64,000 nucleotides of DNA from Volvox africanus (lineage: Eukaryota; Chlorophyta; Chlorophyceae; Chlamydomonadales; Volvocaceae): contig BSDZ01000017.1 of assembly GCA_030268105.1 (NCBI GenBank), forward strand, positions 62,001 through 126,000. Reading direction: 5' to 3'. The notes beneath the pieces are model-generated. The model saw nothing but the letters and a program-made list of their open reading frames with translations. It was not told where the DNA came from and did no database searches. The first letter of the stretch is position 1; each line of letters starts with the position of its first letter. Position numbers and translations under genes: made by a program. Of this stretch, positions 33,451 through 45,070 are shown one piece after another.

Positions 33451-36400
33451 GCGCACATATACACGCACTTGCACTTCTTAGCTCGTCATGTCCCATCTTT
33501 TTCCATCTTAGGGGACTGTGAGAGCTCGGCTCGTACGCCCTTTGAGGCTTAGGTGTTGTTGATGTAATGATGAGGCGGACCCGGGCCCGTCCAGTGATAC
33601 GGCGCCTATTTCACGTGGTGCATGTTTACGGTGTTCTGTAGGGATCGGGCTGCCCTGGTGATTCAGGCCTGGGTCCGGGGCCATCTGGCTCGGCGTCTGG
33701 TGGCGCATCTGATATCAGAGGCCGCACAGGAAGCTGCGGAGCGGAGGCACGTGGAGGCTGCCAGAGAGGTCGCCGCGACCCGCATCCAGAGAGGGTGGCG
33801 CTCACACTGGCGTGCGGTGCGCTACGCAGCAGCATTGGCGAAGTCAGAGGAGCTGCACCGGCGGCAGCAGCAGCGGAGGCAGCAGCTTTTGCAACATGAC
33901 GATGTAGTAGGAGCGGCAAAGCAGGACCAAGGGGCGCTCGCAGCCGCAAGAGCCACCGAGGCGGGAAAGGAGGCGGGCCAGTGGCAGGGGCGTGAACGGG
34001 CTCGGACGGGCGAAACGGTAACCTTGTCCCTGGAACGGGCCGTTGTGGTAATCCAGGTGCGGCAACGCAAGGGTGTGCAGAACCGGGGAAGTGGCAGGAG
34101 CTTGGGGAGTATGATGTCAATTGTTGAATTATGGAGCTGAACAAAACACATCCCAACCGCTCGCAATGAAGCAATTCGCCGCTGAGAGAGCTGAGAAGGG
34201 TAGCTGATGGTAGCCACACTAGGCAGTGAGCGGTCTTTGCATGGGGTTGCTGCTTTTGGCAAGTGCGCATAATCATGGTGTTTTGTGTTTGCGAAGTCGA
34301 AGTCGGAATAGCATGCATGCGGCGATGTACATTCCCTACTGCGCGAAGCTTAATAGTGCGATATCGGGCTTATTACATACATTTGTGCCTATGTTTTGTA
34401 ACGTTTATTAATTGGAAGCTTTTCTCTTACGTGTCATGCGACCGTCTGCAGGGCGGCTTGGCCTGTGACAGCGCGCCCATTCCTGGTTGCCTCCCATAAC
34501 CTCGACCGCTTTTTTATCTTCCTTGCTCTCGTCTCTCCTCCCGTGCTCTCTTTCACCTCGCTCCTGGCTTCTCAGTCGCATTTACGCGGCTGGTTAGTTC
34601 GCCGCAGCTCCGCGCTCTGGTGGGCCCGCGCCTCCCACTCACTGAGGGAGCGGCGGGCAGCAGTGCGCGCATGGCGGCAGCATCAACGCTTTATGGCTAT
34701 TAGCTACGGCATGCAAGCCCAGGTGCGGTGGCTTGAGGCCGACCGGGTGGGACTCTGAAGGCACGCATTATCGCGCACCAACTTAACCGCGGCCTGCTTT
34801 AGTTGTATACCGGGCTGATCCAACCAAAACGCAACCTTTGCGAAATCCATGATACCACACCATACCGCAATGTCAGCTTCTCCAAGCAGCCAACATCAGC
34901 GCATACCTTTGCAATTGAAGCCACAGGCTACCCTTGGCAAGGTCACTATCGTCACATCGCTGGCAGGTACCTAAGCTTCAAATAAATGGCCTTTTCATAT
35001 GGCCTTACATGTCTGGTTCTCTGCTCCTACTCGAGTATTTATTTTGCGTTCTTTCCTCCCTTCGTGCCCAATTCACTCGGCTTTCTATCTCGCCTCTTCG
35101 ATAGTCCCGTAATCCACCCAAACCCTTCGGGCTCTCCTTCAATCCGCTTCTCCACCTCCCTTACCCGTCGGCACTCGTGCATTAGTTGCTGGGTGCCCTG
35201 GTTCGGGAGGCCCAGGTGGCGGAGGCTCTGCGAGCGGACCGGCGGCGTCAGGAGGTGGAGATGCGCACTGCCTTCAACGACTGGCTCCTACAGCAGCAGA
35301 GGGTGGCTCTATCACAGCCGCTGCCCCGAGGCTGGGTGCCGCACCCGCACCCTAATGAGCCTGGCCGCATGTGCTTCTTAAATACACGCACAGGTGGGGT
35401 ATGCGTGAGGGTATCCATTCGTGCAAACGAAGTGGCCAGTCTGACGTTTGAGGCATTCAGGGTTAGGCCCGTGTCAGTACAGGGTTCCGGCCCTATTCTT
35501 CAGGTGCACGTCTGCACTGCCCAGGGGCGGCAATACAACTTGTCCTGATTGGTTAGCACTGGCCGCCGCCTTCCGCCTGGCCTCTGGCCTTGTCCCTTCA
35601 TCTCATCTTCGGGGAACAGTCCTAGGACCCTGGGCTGGTGTATTGCCCTCATCGTTCCTGCGGTCCGTCTCTGTGCACTGCGCTGCAATGGATGCAGCAT
35701 GCGCATGGGCTGAGACCCTGGGACCAAGCTGCTGATGAGGTTCTCATGGTTTACTTGTGGTAGAATGCCGCGTACTAATGTAGGAGAGCTCTAGCGGTCT
35801 CAGGGCCGTTGACCTGAATGCTTGGCTGTGTGCCATGCCCCATGGGTCGGGAGCCCTCCTAACCCATCCCACCGTGGAAGGGAACCGTCCCCGCGTCACA
35901 TTAATTCCAGGCATCAGGCAAAGCGATGGGCAGGACGGGACAGGGTTTAGGCAACCCACACACACCAGGATATCGAGCATCGTCTTTTCACGAAACTTTT
36001 TACCTATTTGCCCACCTGTCCGTTTTGGCCAAAGGACGTTTTTTGCTTCCTGCCAAACTTGATAAAAATTCCAGAGAGCAAACGAAAAATAGTGCAATGC
36101 ATAAAGTGTTAAACGCAACATGGTAACAACAAAACTATCTTTTATACTTCTTACTAAATTTTGATTTTTATTATATTTATTTGTATGCATGCGTCTTCCT
36201 TCTGCCCGTTTCGTTCCTGATGCTGGGGAGAATATTTTCTTTCCCTCCTCCCGCTGTTTGTATATACCCTCTTGCCCAGAAAACACGCCTCCCTCTTTGT
36301 GCGGACTTCCCCATCGTTATCCCAGGTGAGCTCCATGCTCTCCATCCTGTGTTGGCCGATCTAGTCCGCCATGCCAGGGAGCAGCACTCTGCCGCATTGG

Positions 36401-36573
36401 AGGCCCTGCAACAACGCTTCGCCGGTGTGCCTGCATATCTGGCGCAGCTGCATGAAGCTACGGCGGCGCAGGCGGCCATTGCCCTGAGGGCCATCGCGAT
36501 TACGTACCAGAGTGCGGCGGTGCTAGCGCCGCTGCCAGCTGGAGGCGCCGCTCGGGCTGAGGCATCGATATAA
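30179..36573 (+). CDS. IQ-motif protein with C-terminal WW-like segment
   Basis: Ten exons fit in phase: 30,179-30,341, 30,558-30,736, 31,246-31,779, 31,916-32,152, 32,349-32,678, 33,057-33,142, 33,642-34,056, 34,576-34,746, 35,186-35,393 and 36,326-36,573, giving 856 residues. The N-terminus is helical and charged. A long Ala/Gln/Ser/Pro-rich region follows. Then come four calmodulin-type IQ motifs: ARVIQRQVRKWLRRRW (split by an intron), ALVIQAWVRGHLARR, ATRIQRGWRSHWRAV and VVVIQSHLRGWLVRR (also split). Near the end is a WW-like stretch LPRGWVPHPH...GRMCFLNTRTG running into LHALHP. IQ motifs bind calmodulin or related light chains; in algae such proteins are often ciliary or cytoskeletal, which is only a guess here. 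Exon 1 and its end are the least certain, and upstream exons are possible. Confidence 0.72.
33411..33450. repeat. CA dinucleotide microsatellite
   Basis: About eighteen CA units lie in the intron of the IQ gene between 33,142 and 33,642, preceded by a pyrimidine-rich CTCTCT stretch. Its translation into Val/Cys runs on the minus strand is meaningless. Confidence 0.95.
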
Positions 36574-38254
36574 CATGAGCGGACACGGCGGCTAAGGGTG
36601 AACTCCATAACACGAGGGGAGGGTTGGCCAGGGGTTGAGGTCGGGGCGGAGCAGGAGCTTGGCCTGCATTCCTGCCATTCCGTGGCCATTTCTCTGTATG
36701 TTCAGGGGATGTGGCGATAGGGCGTCGCCGCAAATTTCAGCGACCTGTCCGCAAACGGGGCGATTACGGCCGTATGTTAATGCGATAACCGTTTCAGAAA
36801 GCATCTGCTGCATCTGCATCTGCAGAAAGCATCTGTCGAAGAGGGGTTTTCAATTCAGGCGATCCTCCCTTGGTTTTGACTGCGTCGAATCTGCCAATAT
36901 GTGCGCTTTCACGGCATTGTGGCTCCGCCCTTGCAGCCGCACATGCCATGGCTTTACCAGGAAGCCGAATGGCAGGGAAAGGGGCGGCTGCGCAGGCTCA
37001 AATGTACCGTTTCATGGACATGACCAAGGGAACCCCGCTGTTGTGCCGACGCATGACAGCAGAGGTGTGGCCACGAACTGGCAACGACCGCCGAATTCAT
37101 GGTGAAGGCCCTAGGGCCCGTCAGTATTCAACGTTCTGGGGTTATCAAGAAACCCTAATCCTGTTCTGCAGACTGCGATACTTGATGCTATCCGTGTGGT
37201 GGTTCACGTATGTGTCTACCCTGCGAAAGCCACAGCTGGCTTTGTTTTGGGATCTCAATCCACGTGTAAGCAGGGGCATGCCATAACGAAGCCATATTTA
37301 CCATAGCCACTCATGCCTCCGTGCCATGCATCCGAGACCACCCGCCAGTCCCGTTCCTTCAATAAAACCAGCCTTACTGGTGTCGTGACAGTTCCTTGCC
37401 GTCCGGTTCTACAACAAGTGACTTTACCGTATGCCGTGCGGATGCCGACGTGGCGTTGTGACCCCGCGTTCAGCATGCACCCGCTATGCACCCTGAACCC
37501 TACCCCCCTCCCTTACAGTAACAGCAATCGTAAACGGTGCCCCACTCAAATCCTGCTTCTGTTAAGGCGCCCTCCAACTTCAGAACCTGGGCCTACAACT
37601 GGAAAACAGACTTCCACCTTGGGCATGTCATGGCCTTTGTCAGATCTTTAGCATTTGTTCCTTGCCGCATATTGACCCACCACTGGCAGTGGAACTATAC
37701 CTTTGTACCTCTGTATATACTTCTGTAGTATTCGGCGGCGTACTCATAACGTGTACCGGGGGCTATCCAGCCTTAGCGCATACGGATAACATTGCTGTGC
37801 GCTAACAGGAGTGCAACGCAACGCACTGCGCAGCACATCCTGTGCCGCTCCAAGGCCATAAGTTCCACAGGGCCGTGCAGAGGGCGCTCATGCAGACGGC
37901 GCTCCGAGGACGTCCAAAGTGCGCCACCAACATTAAAGCTGTCAACCGCATGAAATATGGATGATAAAAACCTGCATATTTTTCAGCATGCCTACGGCCA
38001 CTTTCTTGAGGTACCATTTGTCGAAACCACGCACCACGCATGGCAACGAAGAGGGCATCTGTTGAGGCGCGTGGGCCTTATGCCTGCACTCCACAACAGC
38101 TGACCAACAGAGATGATTGGTTCGACGGACCTTACAAGAAGTTTGCATCCAACTGTTTCAGCTTAGGTAGCATGTTGACAAGCTTGCGCTTGTACTGGGG
38201 ATCGCTAGCCTGCAGAGGGGAGGAATTGGTCTATAGTCATTGGCGGTCAATCAG
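36574..38254. other. Intergenic between the IQ gene and the sds22-like gene
   Basis: No gene I can support. Both neighbouring genes end here (convergent), so 3' untranslated sequence is expected at each side. A stretch at about 37,808-37,965 stays open in more than one frame and could be an unrecognised exon, but shows no known domain. Confidence 0.45.
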
Positions 38255-41200
38255 TCAATAGGTGACAGGACATTCCAACACCATGTGTTTCGGTCTCAAT
38301 CTGCAATGCGGAGCAACAGCTTTGCGAGAGCCTGCAGTCAGGTCCAAGTATCTAACCTGTAAGAAGTACGTGTGACCTTCAGAAAAATCTCCGCAAATCA
38401 ATACAGGTCAGTATACCGCAGTTCCCGAGCTGGCACGATTCGGCACAGCAAGGTTGTCTACCAGCCACGATTACGGTGAGCACCAAACAGCCAGCATCCC
38501 TGACAATGACCCTGCACCTTGCAGGCCCACGTACCGCCGGGTTTCCTTCCAGGTAGATGCACGCGAGGCTATGCCGTACAGGATCCAAAGCCCGGTCCAG
38601 TGCCACGTCGATCGCCGGAATGCGGTTGTCATTGAGCCATAGGTCTTCCAGCTGCGTCAACGTAGCCAAGGCACTGACCTCTACGGTTGTAAGCCGATTG
38701 GAGGAAACGTCAAGGATTTTGAGCCGTGTCAAAGGCGCCAGGCCCTCCAAGGTGGTGATGCCGTTATGGCTCAAGTAGAGCTCCTCCAGCGCAGCGCACG
38801 ATTCCAGGCCAAGCATGGACGTTAGGCTGGGAGAGGCAGGCGAGGGAGAGCGGCAGACGGGAGACGGAAGTCGGAATGTTAGGTTCAGAGGTCAATCGGA
38901 ACGAATTTTCCTCCCTGCTTTGCGCAGTATTGAGCAGCATGCCCCAACCTCAGTGGCTGTTGCTTTCCAGGAACAGAAGCAGCGATCAGGTTGTGTCAGG
39001 CGTAGTACGGGAATTCGCCGATGCTCAGCATGGTTCCATTATATATAGTTGACGGTGAGATTGGCTTCACTTCCTGACCTATTTCTTCCGCGTGCCCTGC
39101 CGCATACTTGTACAACCCCAGTTATTCCATTTATACACACACACACACACACAACACACACCGAGAGGGAGAGATAACAACGATCTTATGGCACCTTCCT
39201 CACTTCTCGCTCATGGTGCACTTGATCTCATGGTGCACACGGACATCTTAATACGTGCGGGCAGAATTCGGGTTCGTGCCCGCTCTTATCTATCACCGCA
39301 ACGCCTCACGTGTGGAAACCTCGCCCAACCACAATCCCACAGGGGTGCCAACCCAACCCACAGGGGCTCGCCTTCCCTGCCCAAGCCGTCTTCACGGTCG
39401 CACCGGTTACTCTGCAGAGACATCCTGCGCAGGTTGACAAGAGTGGTCAGTCCATCAATCTTGGTGATACGGTTCCGGCCGAGCCATAGCTCCCGCAGGC
39501 ACGTCAGGCTGGCGATGCCCTCTATCATGCGAATGCGGTTCGAGCCCAGCTCCAATAGCGTTAGCGCGGTCAGGTGTGATAGCGCCGTAATAGCGGTCAC
39601 CTTGTTGTTGGCGACGTATAGTTCCTCGAGTCGATTCGAATCCAGGTCAGCCAAGGGGACCAAGTTCCGGATCTGCAGGCAGTTGCAGTCATGATGACAG
39701 GTTTTAAAGCGCTCCCGTAAAAGAGATACAACTTGAGGAAAATTGGTTACATCAGTGCACGCTAAATTCACAATTGCCACGACGCTATAATGCTTGGCGG
39801 CCATACAGGATGTTAAAACCTGGTCTGGCCCGAACATCTAAAGGATGATGCAAGGTCGGTGTAATAACCCTCTCTTGAGCAGCTGGCATGGCAACGGCCT
39901 GCAATCTGGAAGCAACTCTGGAACCAGAAGCTGCCGCCATCGGAACACACAGCTACAATAGACGAACTTCTCGTATGTGGTGCTTCATCTGGGCTGCACT
40001 GATAACCGCCGGACTTCTCCCGCTAAGGCAGTTCTGTAGATTTGTTGACCGGGGCAGCGAGAAATGTGAGGGACATGGCGAGCACCATAACGAGATTTCT
40101 TTGGCAGTCTGGTGGTAGATTCGTTACCTGTATCCGAACTGATCCTGAATTACCCCTGTTAAATTCCCCTGCATGAATGCCGGGTTTGATATCTCAAGCA
40201 TCCTTATAATGCAACCTGAGGGTTTTGGCTCTCCCAAGTTCCTACTTCACTGGGCTACCCCCATTAGGCATGCAACCAAGCAAGAAACAGCCATACCTGA
40301 GGTATTTCCCTAAGCTCGCGTAAAGGTGAAAACCAAGTCTTTCTTGTTCTGCGCAGTCATGCCCAAATCATTACCATTTTGGAAATCTGGTTGCACCTGG
40401 TTATACGCACCTGGTTATAGGAGCAATCGAGCCTCTGCAGATGAACGAAGCCTTTCAAGCATGGTATCTGTGGGAATACATCAAAGAAACGCAGTGTTAT
40501 GAGGGCCCCAAGCTATGCTGCCAGTTTTAGGGCCCAACTTGTATAGTTAGCGCGGACACTATCCTGCGTGATACGTCTGTCATCAAGCCTTTCCCCAACC
40601 CCTACGGGCAACTGGAAGCCACGTTAATTCCCTCTTTTCAAAAGTATGCATCACCGTTGATAAATGGTTGTCCCTAAACTCAAGGTCTTCAAGTGTGCCC
40701 TTGCACTCGCAAGTGCTCCACGCCGACACGTTCGCAAGAAGATTCTGCCGGAAGTTGATGCAACGTAGTCCTGAGTTCGCAAAAGGTCTAAGTAAGCTCC
40801 CGAGCTACAGCGAACACGTGTTTTAGCGGGGCCAGATACCTTGTAGCTGGAGTATGCGTGGGTCGAGTGTCCGAAGGCGGTTAGCAGTCAGATCAATTGC
40901 CTGTCAACATACACATGACGCTCTGAAGTTAGGAAACATATAACGGCCAACTGGGAATTCATTACGTTTACCGTCAGGGACGGCTCAATTTCCACGCCGG
41001 TCAAGTCCGGAAGATGATAGTTTGTGAGGTCTAATTCTGTTAGCATTTTGACATGTTTTAATCCTTCTGTATATAGTCGGCTTCAGAAATGCGCGAAAAC
41101 ACGAGGTACTGCCCCATGACGGGAGATGGCGAAACCATGGGATCGCGAGTCGGGTAATATCAGCATGCAATAACTCTTGGATACTTTCCAAAAGCAATTA

Positions 41201-41333
41201 CTTGTCTCATGTGAGCTTCAGGCCATCATGCATTCGTGCGTTTCAAGTGAAACAAACGTGTAACTGTTTGCTACGCGATGCCCTGACAAGATGAAGCTTC
41301 CTTTCTACCTTTCCTATAGAACTTACACGCCAT
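38255..41333 (-). CDS. sds22-type leucine-rich repeat regulator of protein phosphatase 1
   Basis: Nine exons fit in phase: 41,333-41,309, 41,066-40,972, 40,900-40,840, 40,770-40,655, 40,467-40,411, 39,672-39,404, 38,826-38,535, 38,457-38,437 and 38,356-38,255, giving 345 residues (human sds22 has 360). Leucine-rich repeats of the 22-residue sds22 type are obvious: LTELDLTNYHLPDL, LRCINFRQNLL, LEDLEFRDNHL, LEELYVANNKVTAI, LTLLELGSNRIRMIEG, LRELWLGRNRITKIDG, LEELYLSHNGITTLEG and LKILDVSSNRLTTV. The C-terminal cap has the LEDLWLNDNRI and YLEGNP strings typical of the family. sds22 binds the PP1 catalytic subunit and controls its assembly and activity. The short first exon and the last two exons are inferred from splice phase and are the weak parts. 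Confidence 0.8.
39132..39153. repeat. CA microsatellite
   Basis: A run of about ten CA units with one interruption lies in the intron of the sds22-like gene between 38,826 and 39,404. Confidence 0.9.
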
Positions 41334-41463
41334 TATTATATATCATTCCTATTGGTGCCAACTCTCCTGTCACCGTGTGACGTCCAACCTGCCAATGGCC
41401 AGTTTTTCCGCACAACTATATCGAATCCGATTTACGCACGCTTTCACGGAATAGCAGCCAGCG
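41334..41463. promoter_or_regulatory. Short bidirectional promoter, sds22-like / ankyrin-U-box
   Basis: Start codons of two divergent genes are 130 bp apart if the short first exon of the sds22-like gene is right. If that exon is wrong, the gap is at most about 400 bp to its second exon. No clear TATA box. Confidence 0.4.
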
Positions 41464-44400
41464 ATGGGGAATTTTGTCTCAACACCTGACGCAGCGTTCA
41501 AGCCGTCTGACGCCTTTTTTATCTTCGATGCGGCAAAGAACGGGTCAATAGATATCGTAAGACTGTTTCTGGAGAAGTCCAAGTGGCTCGCCTATGCGAC
41601 GGACACCGAAGAGTCCACACCCTGGCATGTAGCTGCGGCCGAGGGTTACGACGCCGTCGTAAAAGTGTTAATCGACGCAGCCCTGGTGAACAAGACTTCC
41701 GAGGGCTCACTTCTAAAACTTATTAACAGGAAGGTCAGGATAGCTTTCTTGAAGGGAGGATAAGGGAACATTCGCGTGCATCCCAGGTCTTCCCTCATTT
41801 TCCCTACCCCCTTGATTGCCCCCATCCAGAACGCTAAGGGGCAGACCCCTTTAATGCTTGCTTGTGGCCGTGGCCATGTCACATGTGCACGACTACTGCT
41901 TGACAGCGGCGCGGCGTTGTTGTTTACGGATGCAACGGGGAGATCAGCGCTTCATCATGGTACGCTCCTCATTTTACATGGTTTTTGCTTGCAAATTACC
42001 CCTTGGCGTCCAAACTCGTCCCGAACATGGCCAAACTTGCAGCGGCCCTCTACCCGGGTGTGGACAGCAAGGGTGACTGCGTGGGGCTCTTCCTGGAGTA
42101 TATGCAGCGGAGACTCTTCCTGGAGAGGCACAAATTCGAAACGCACGCCAGCATCATTCGGAGGTGAGCGAGCTCGACAATGATTAAATACAACTCAACA
42201 TGCATGCTGCACCGATGAGACATGTTGCCTATGTCGTGCTGGCTTTACGCTGGCGGAGACGTTGGTATTAGAATATTGCCTACGCCGGCATCGCCAGGTT
42301 GCATAGCGGCTACCATGTTCCTTGTTCTATGGCATTTGCTGTGTTTACGCCTGTGCCTTCAAATCACTTTAAATTGTTTGGACACCTGAACACCTGCGAT
42401 ATGCCATGCTGCTGTTTCAGGCATGCGGATGCGGCGGACAAGTACGGCAGGACTCCGCTGCACTGCGCCGCCTGGTCAGGCAATGTGCGCGCGGTGCACA
42501 CGCTGTGGATGGTGGGCGCCGATATCTGCTCACAGACGACAGCTGATTGCTTTGACTCTGATCTGCCCTGCAACAGAGGCAGCACAGCACTGCATTTCGC
42601 CGCCATACGAGGTCATCAGCAGGTTGTCGTACTGCTGCTGGCGGCCTGGCATCGACTGGTGACACGCCCAGAGTCACCCCTGCCGCGGCCTGCTTACGCC
42701 AAGGAACTGATGCGAGAGCGGCAAGAAGCAGCGGAAGGACGAATACGGTACACAGTAGGTGGCGAGCGGGAGCCGGAACCGGCGAAGGCTCCAGTGCAAG
42801 ACCAGGATGAGGAGGGCCACGGCGCATTGCAAGGCACTTCTTTTCAGAGCGGGGGCGAGCGCTGCTCAGAGTTATCGTTGCCTTGTGGAGAATCGGATGG
42901 CCTGGAGGAACATGGGACAGAAAGCGGGAAGGGCCAGGGTACAGATCAAGGACCGGAAGCTGCAGGCACATGCGGAGAAATCGAGACAGAGGGTCAAACG
43001 GGCGGCCCCAGCACCAAGCACCAGCGGGACACGGCGCTGCCGGAGAATGGGGCCTCTGCGCCGGGAGCCGTTGATGTGCGGGCTTCAGAAGCGGCATCAG
43101 CCCGGGGTTTTGAGCCGGCCTCGGGAACTGGAAAGGATGGCAGCGATGGCATAAGCAATTCACACGTAAAAGACGTTGACGTGCCGATGATAAAACGTGT
43201 GGACTTTCCGCCGCCGCCCTTGCCGCCACCGGCTCGCATCGATCCAAGACTGATTGTGAGGAGTTAGGTTTAGGGGGGTGTCATACCAAGCCCTTATTTA
43301 CTCTGGTGATTTTTTATTCCGAGGTTCCAAAGTTAGATGGATTCATGCTATAGCCACAAACTTTGAGCGGGTTGAAAATTAGGATTTCCTGGAGTGCGAT
43401 TCACAACGTGCAGGGATTTATCGTTGTCCTTGACATATTCGGTCGTGAGATAACTTGTACTTGCAAAGCATGATGTCGGTATAGATGTCTTGACGTTGTT
43501 GTCTTGGCGAGAAACTAAGGGCACTACGAGCACTGCTGCCTTCTAATCGTGCCATATCCCATTGCAGGTGGACGGATATGGCCTGTCACCATACGATTAC
43601 GCCCGCAAAAACAAGGAGCAACGGGGCCTTATGTTCGTGGAGCTGCTGGATGCGGCCACGGATTTCTGTGTGGATGACATGGAAGACGAGAGCGGCAGCG
43701 AGGACGGATTGCCTGAATGCGGCGTCGGGGAAGCTTCGTCTGGACGGGGCAGGGGCCGACGCGGTAGCAGGGCCTATGGTAGAGGCAGGGGCAGCGAGGA
43801 CGATGATGCAGATTCGGACGTGGCCGCGGCAGGGTCTCTGCTGTTGTGGGACGGCGTGGAGTTGGTCCAGGACATCGCGGCGGACCCTGATTCCTTCTTT
43901 ACCTGGCAGCATTCAGCTCGATTTCTGCAGTCACATCTAGAGGGAGATGGAAAGGAGGGCCAGACGAGCGCCAAAGAAGAGCACGGCAGACCAATTCCTA
44001 CGATACCCTCGAGGTTCTCTGTCACAACAGAGGTCATCCCAGATTGTTTTCTGTGTCCGATGACTTGCAAGGTGCGGACCGGCGTATACCCGGGGTCACC
44101 GAAGGTGCCGGGGGAAGCTGTCAAGCCGACCTGACCGGCAGGGCGCCCCTCAGCTAGGCTGGTGCAGATACGGGTGCTGGCCGGGTGGGAAAGAGCTCGC
44201 AAACGTTGCAGAGCTTGTAGCCAAGGCACTGCTCAACTCCCAGGAAAGCCGAGCATAGGGCGGCTGGCAAGTTCACACAATGTCTGGTTCTATGGTTCTT
44301 CAAGGCTCCTAATGGAATCCCTGGTCTGTGTGTCGCATGAAAGTCGTGTTCCTTTACTTGCCGAAACCGCTGACGTCTTGGTTGCGTCTTGCTCTCTCTC

Positions 44401-44676
44401 ATCCTCGCCTGGATCGCAATTAACCAACGAACTCCCACGCAGGTATTCCGAGATCCTGTGGTGGCGGCGGATGGTGTGACGTATGAGCGCGACGCCATCG
44501 AGAGGCACCTGCGCCATGTCAGCACCTCTCCGATGACTAAGCAGTACCTACCCAGCAAGCAATTGTATGCCAACAACGCCTTGAAAAGCGCCATCGCGCA
44601 ATGGTCATCAGGGCTTTTGCCACCGGGAGGTGCTCGAGGGGGCGACGACCGTATTGGGGGGGGCACGGGACTGTGA
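41464..44676 (+). CDS. Ankyrin-repeat U-box E3 ubiquitin ligase
   Basis: Six exons in phase: 41,464-41,733, 41,830-41,959, 42,043-42,163, 42,421-43,255, 43,568-44,071 and 44,443-44,676, giving 697 residues. The start MGNFVSTPDAAF has a Gly at position 2 followed by a Ser-containing stretch, so N-myristoylation is conceivable. Ankyrin repeats: GSIDIVRLFLEKS, STPWHVAAAEGYDAVVKVL, GQTPLMLACGRGHVTCARLLL, GRTPLHCAAWSGNVRAVHTL and GSTALHFAAIRGHQQVVVLLL. A long acidic, low-complexity linker follows. The C-terminus is a U-box: IPDCFLCPMTCK joined to VFRDPVVAADGVTYERDAI, then SPMTKQYLPSKQLYANNALK. U-boxes recruit ubiquitin-charged E2 enzymes without zinc; ankyrin repeats bind the substrate. The third exon's acceptor was chosen by phase: an in-frame run before it (LASKLVPNMAKLA) also looks coding, so a longer exon is possible. 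Confidence 0.88.
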
Positions 44677-45048
44677 GGGCGCCCGAGATCAGTGTTCATT
44701 GCAAGATGCGTTTGCGCATTCTGAACGGCTGCAGTCGAGTGCTAGTTCAGGTTTCGGATGGCGTCTTTTCATTTACGCTTGAATGTGGCCGGCTGACCTC
44801 GAATGTCGGGCAGGTGTGGGCGGTGTAGGCGGGCCTGATGACTGCCCTACCTACCAGTTCCTACTGGTGGAAGACCGGGGCACCTGCTTGGATTTGCTGC
44901 TGCTGCTGTCAGGACAGTTGATATGTACTGCGCTGAGTAGTTAGGACCAAGACATGTAAGTGCGAAGGAATTCTTAATAGACAGCTTGAGTCGCTTTGTG
45001 GACTATCTCTAGGAGCCTACCCCGATCAGGTGCCAAGGCGCGTTAAGA

Positions 45049-45070
45049 TGTAAGACATGTAAAGATGTAA
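45049..45070 (+). terminator. Cluster of three TGTAA polyadenylation-type signals
   Basis: TGTAA occurs at 45,049, 45,058 and 45,066, about 370 nt after the stop of the ankyrin-U-box gene. TGTAA is the common polyadenylation signal of chlorophyte algae. A single TGTAA also lies at about 44,956, so the exact end is unknown. Confidence 0.45.

Noticed and set aside
33096..33521. Val/Cys-rich and His/Thr-rich frames near 33.4 kb
   Set aside because: They come from translation of the CA microsatellite.
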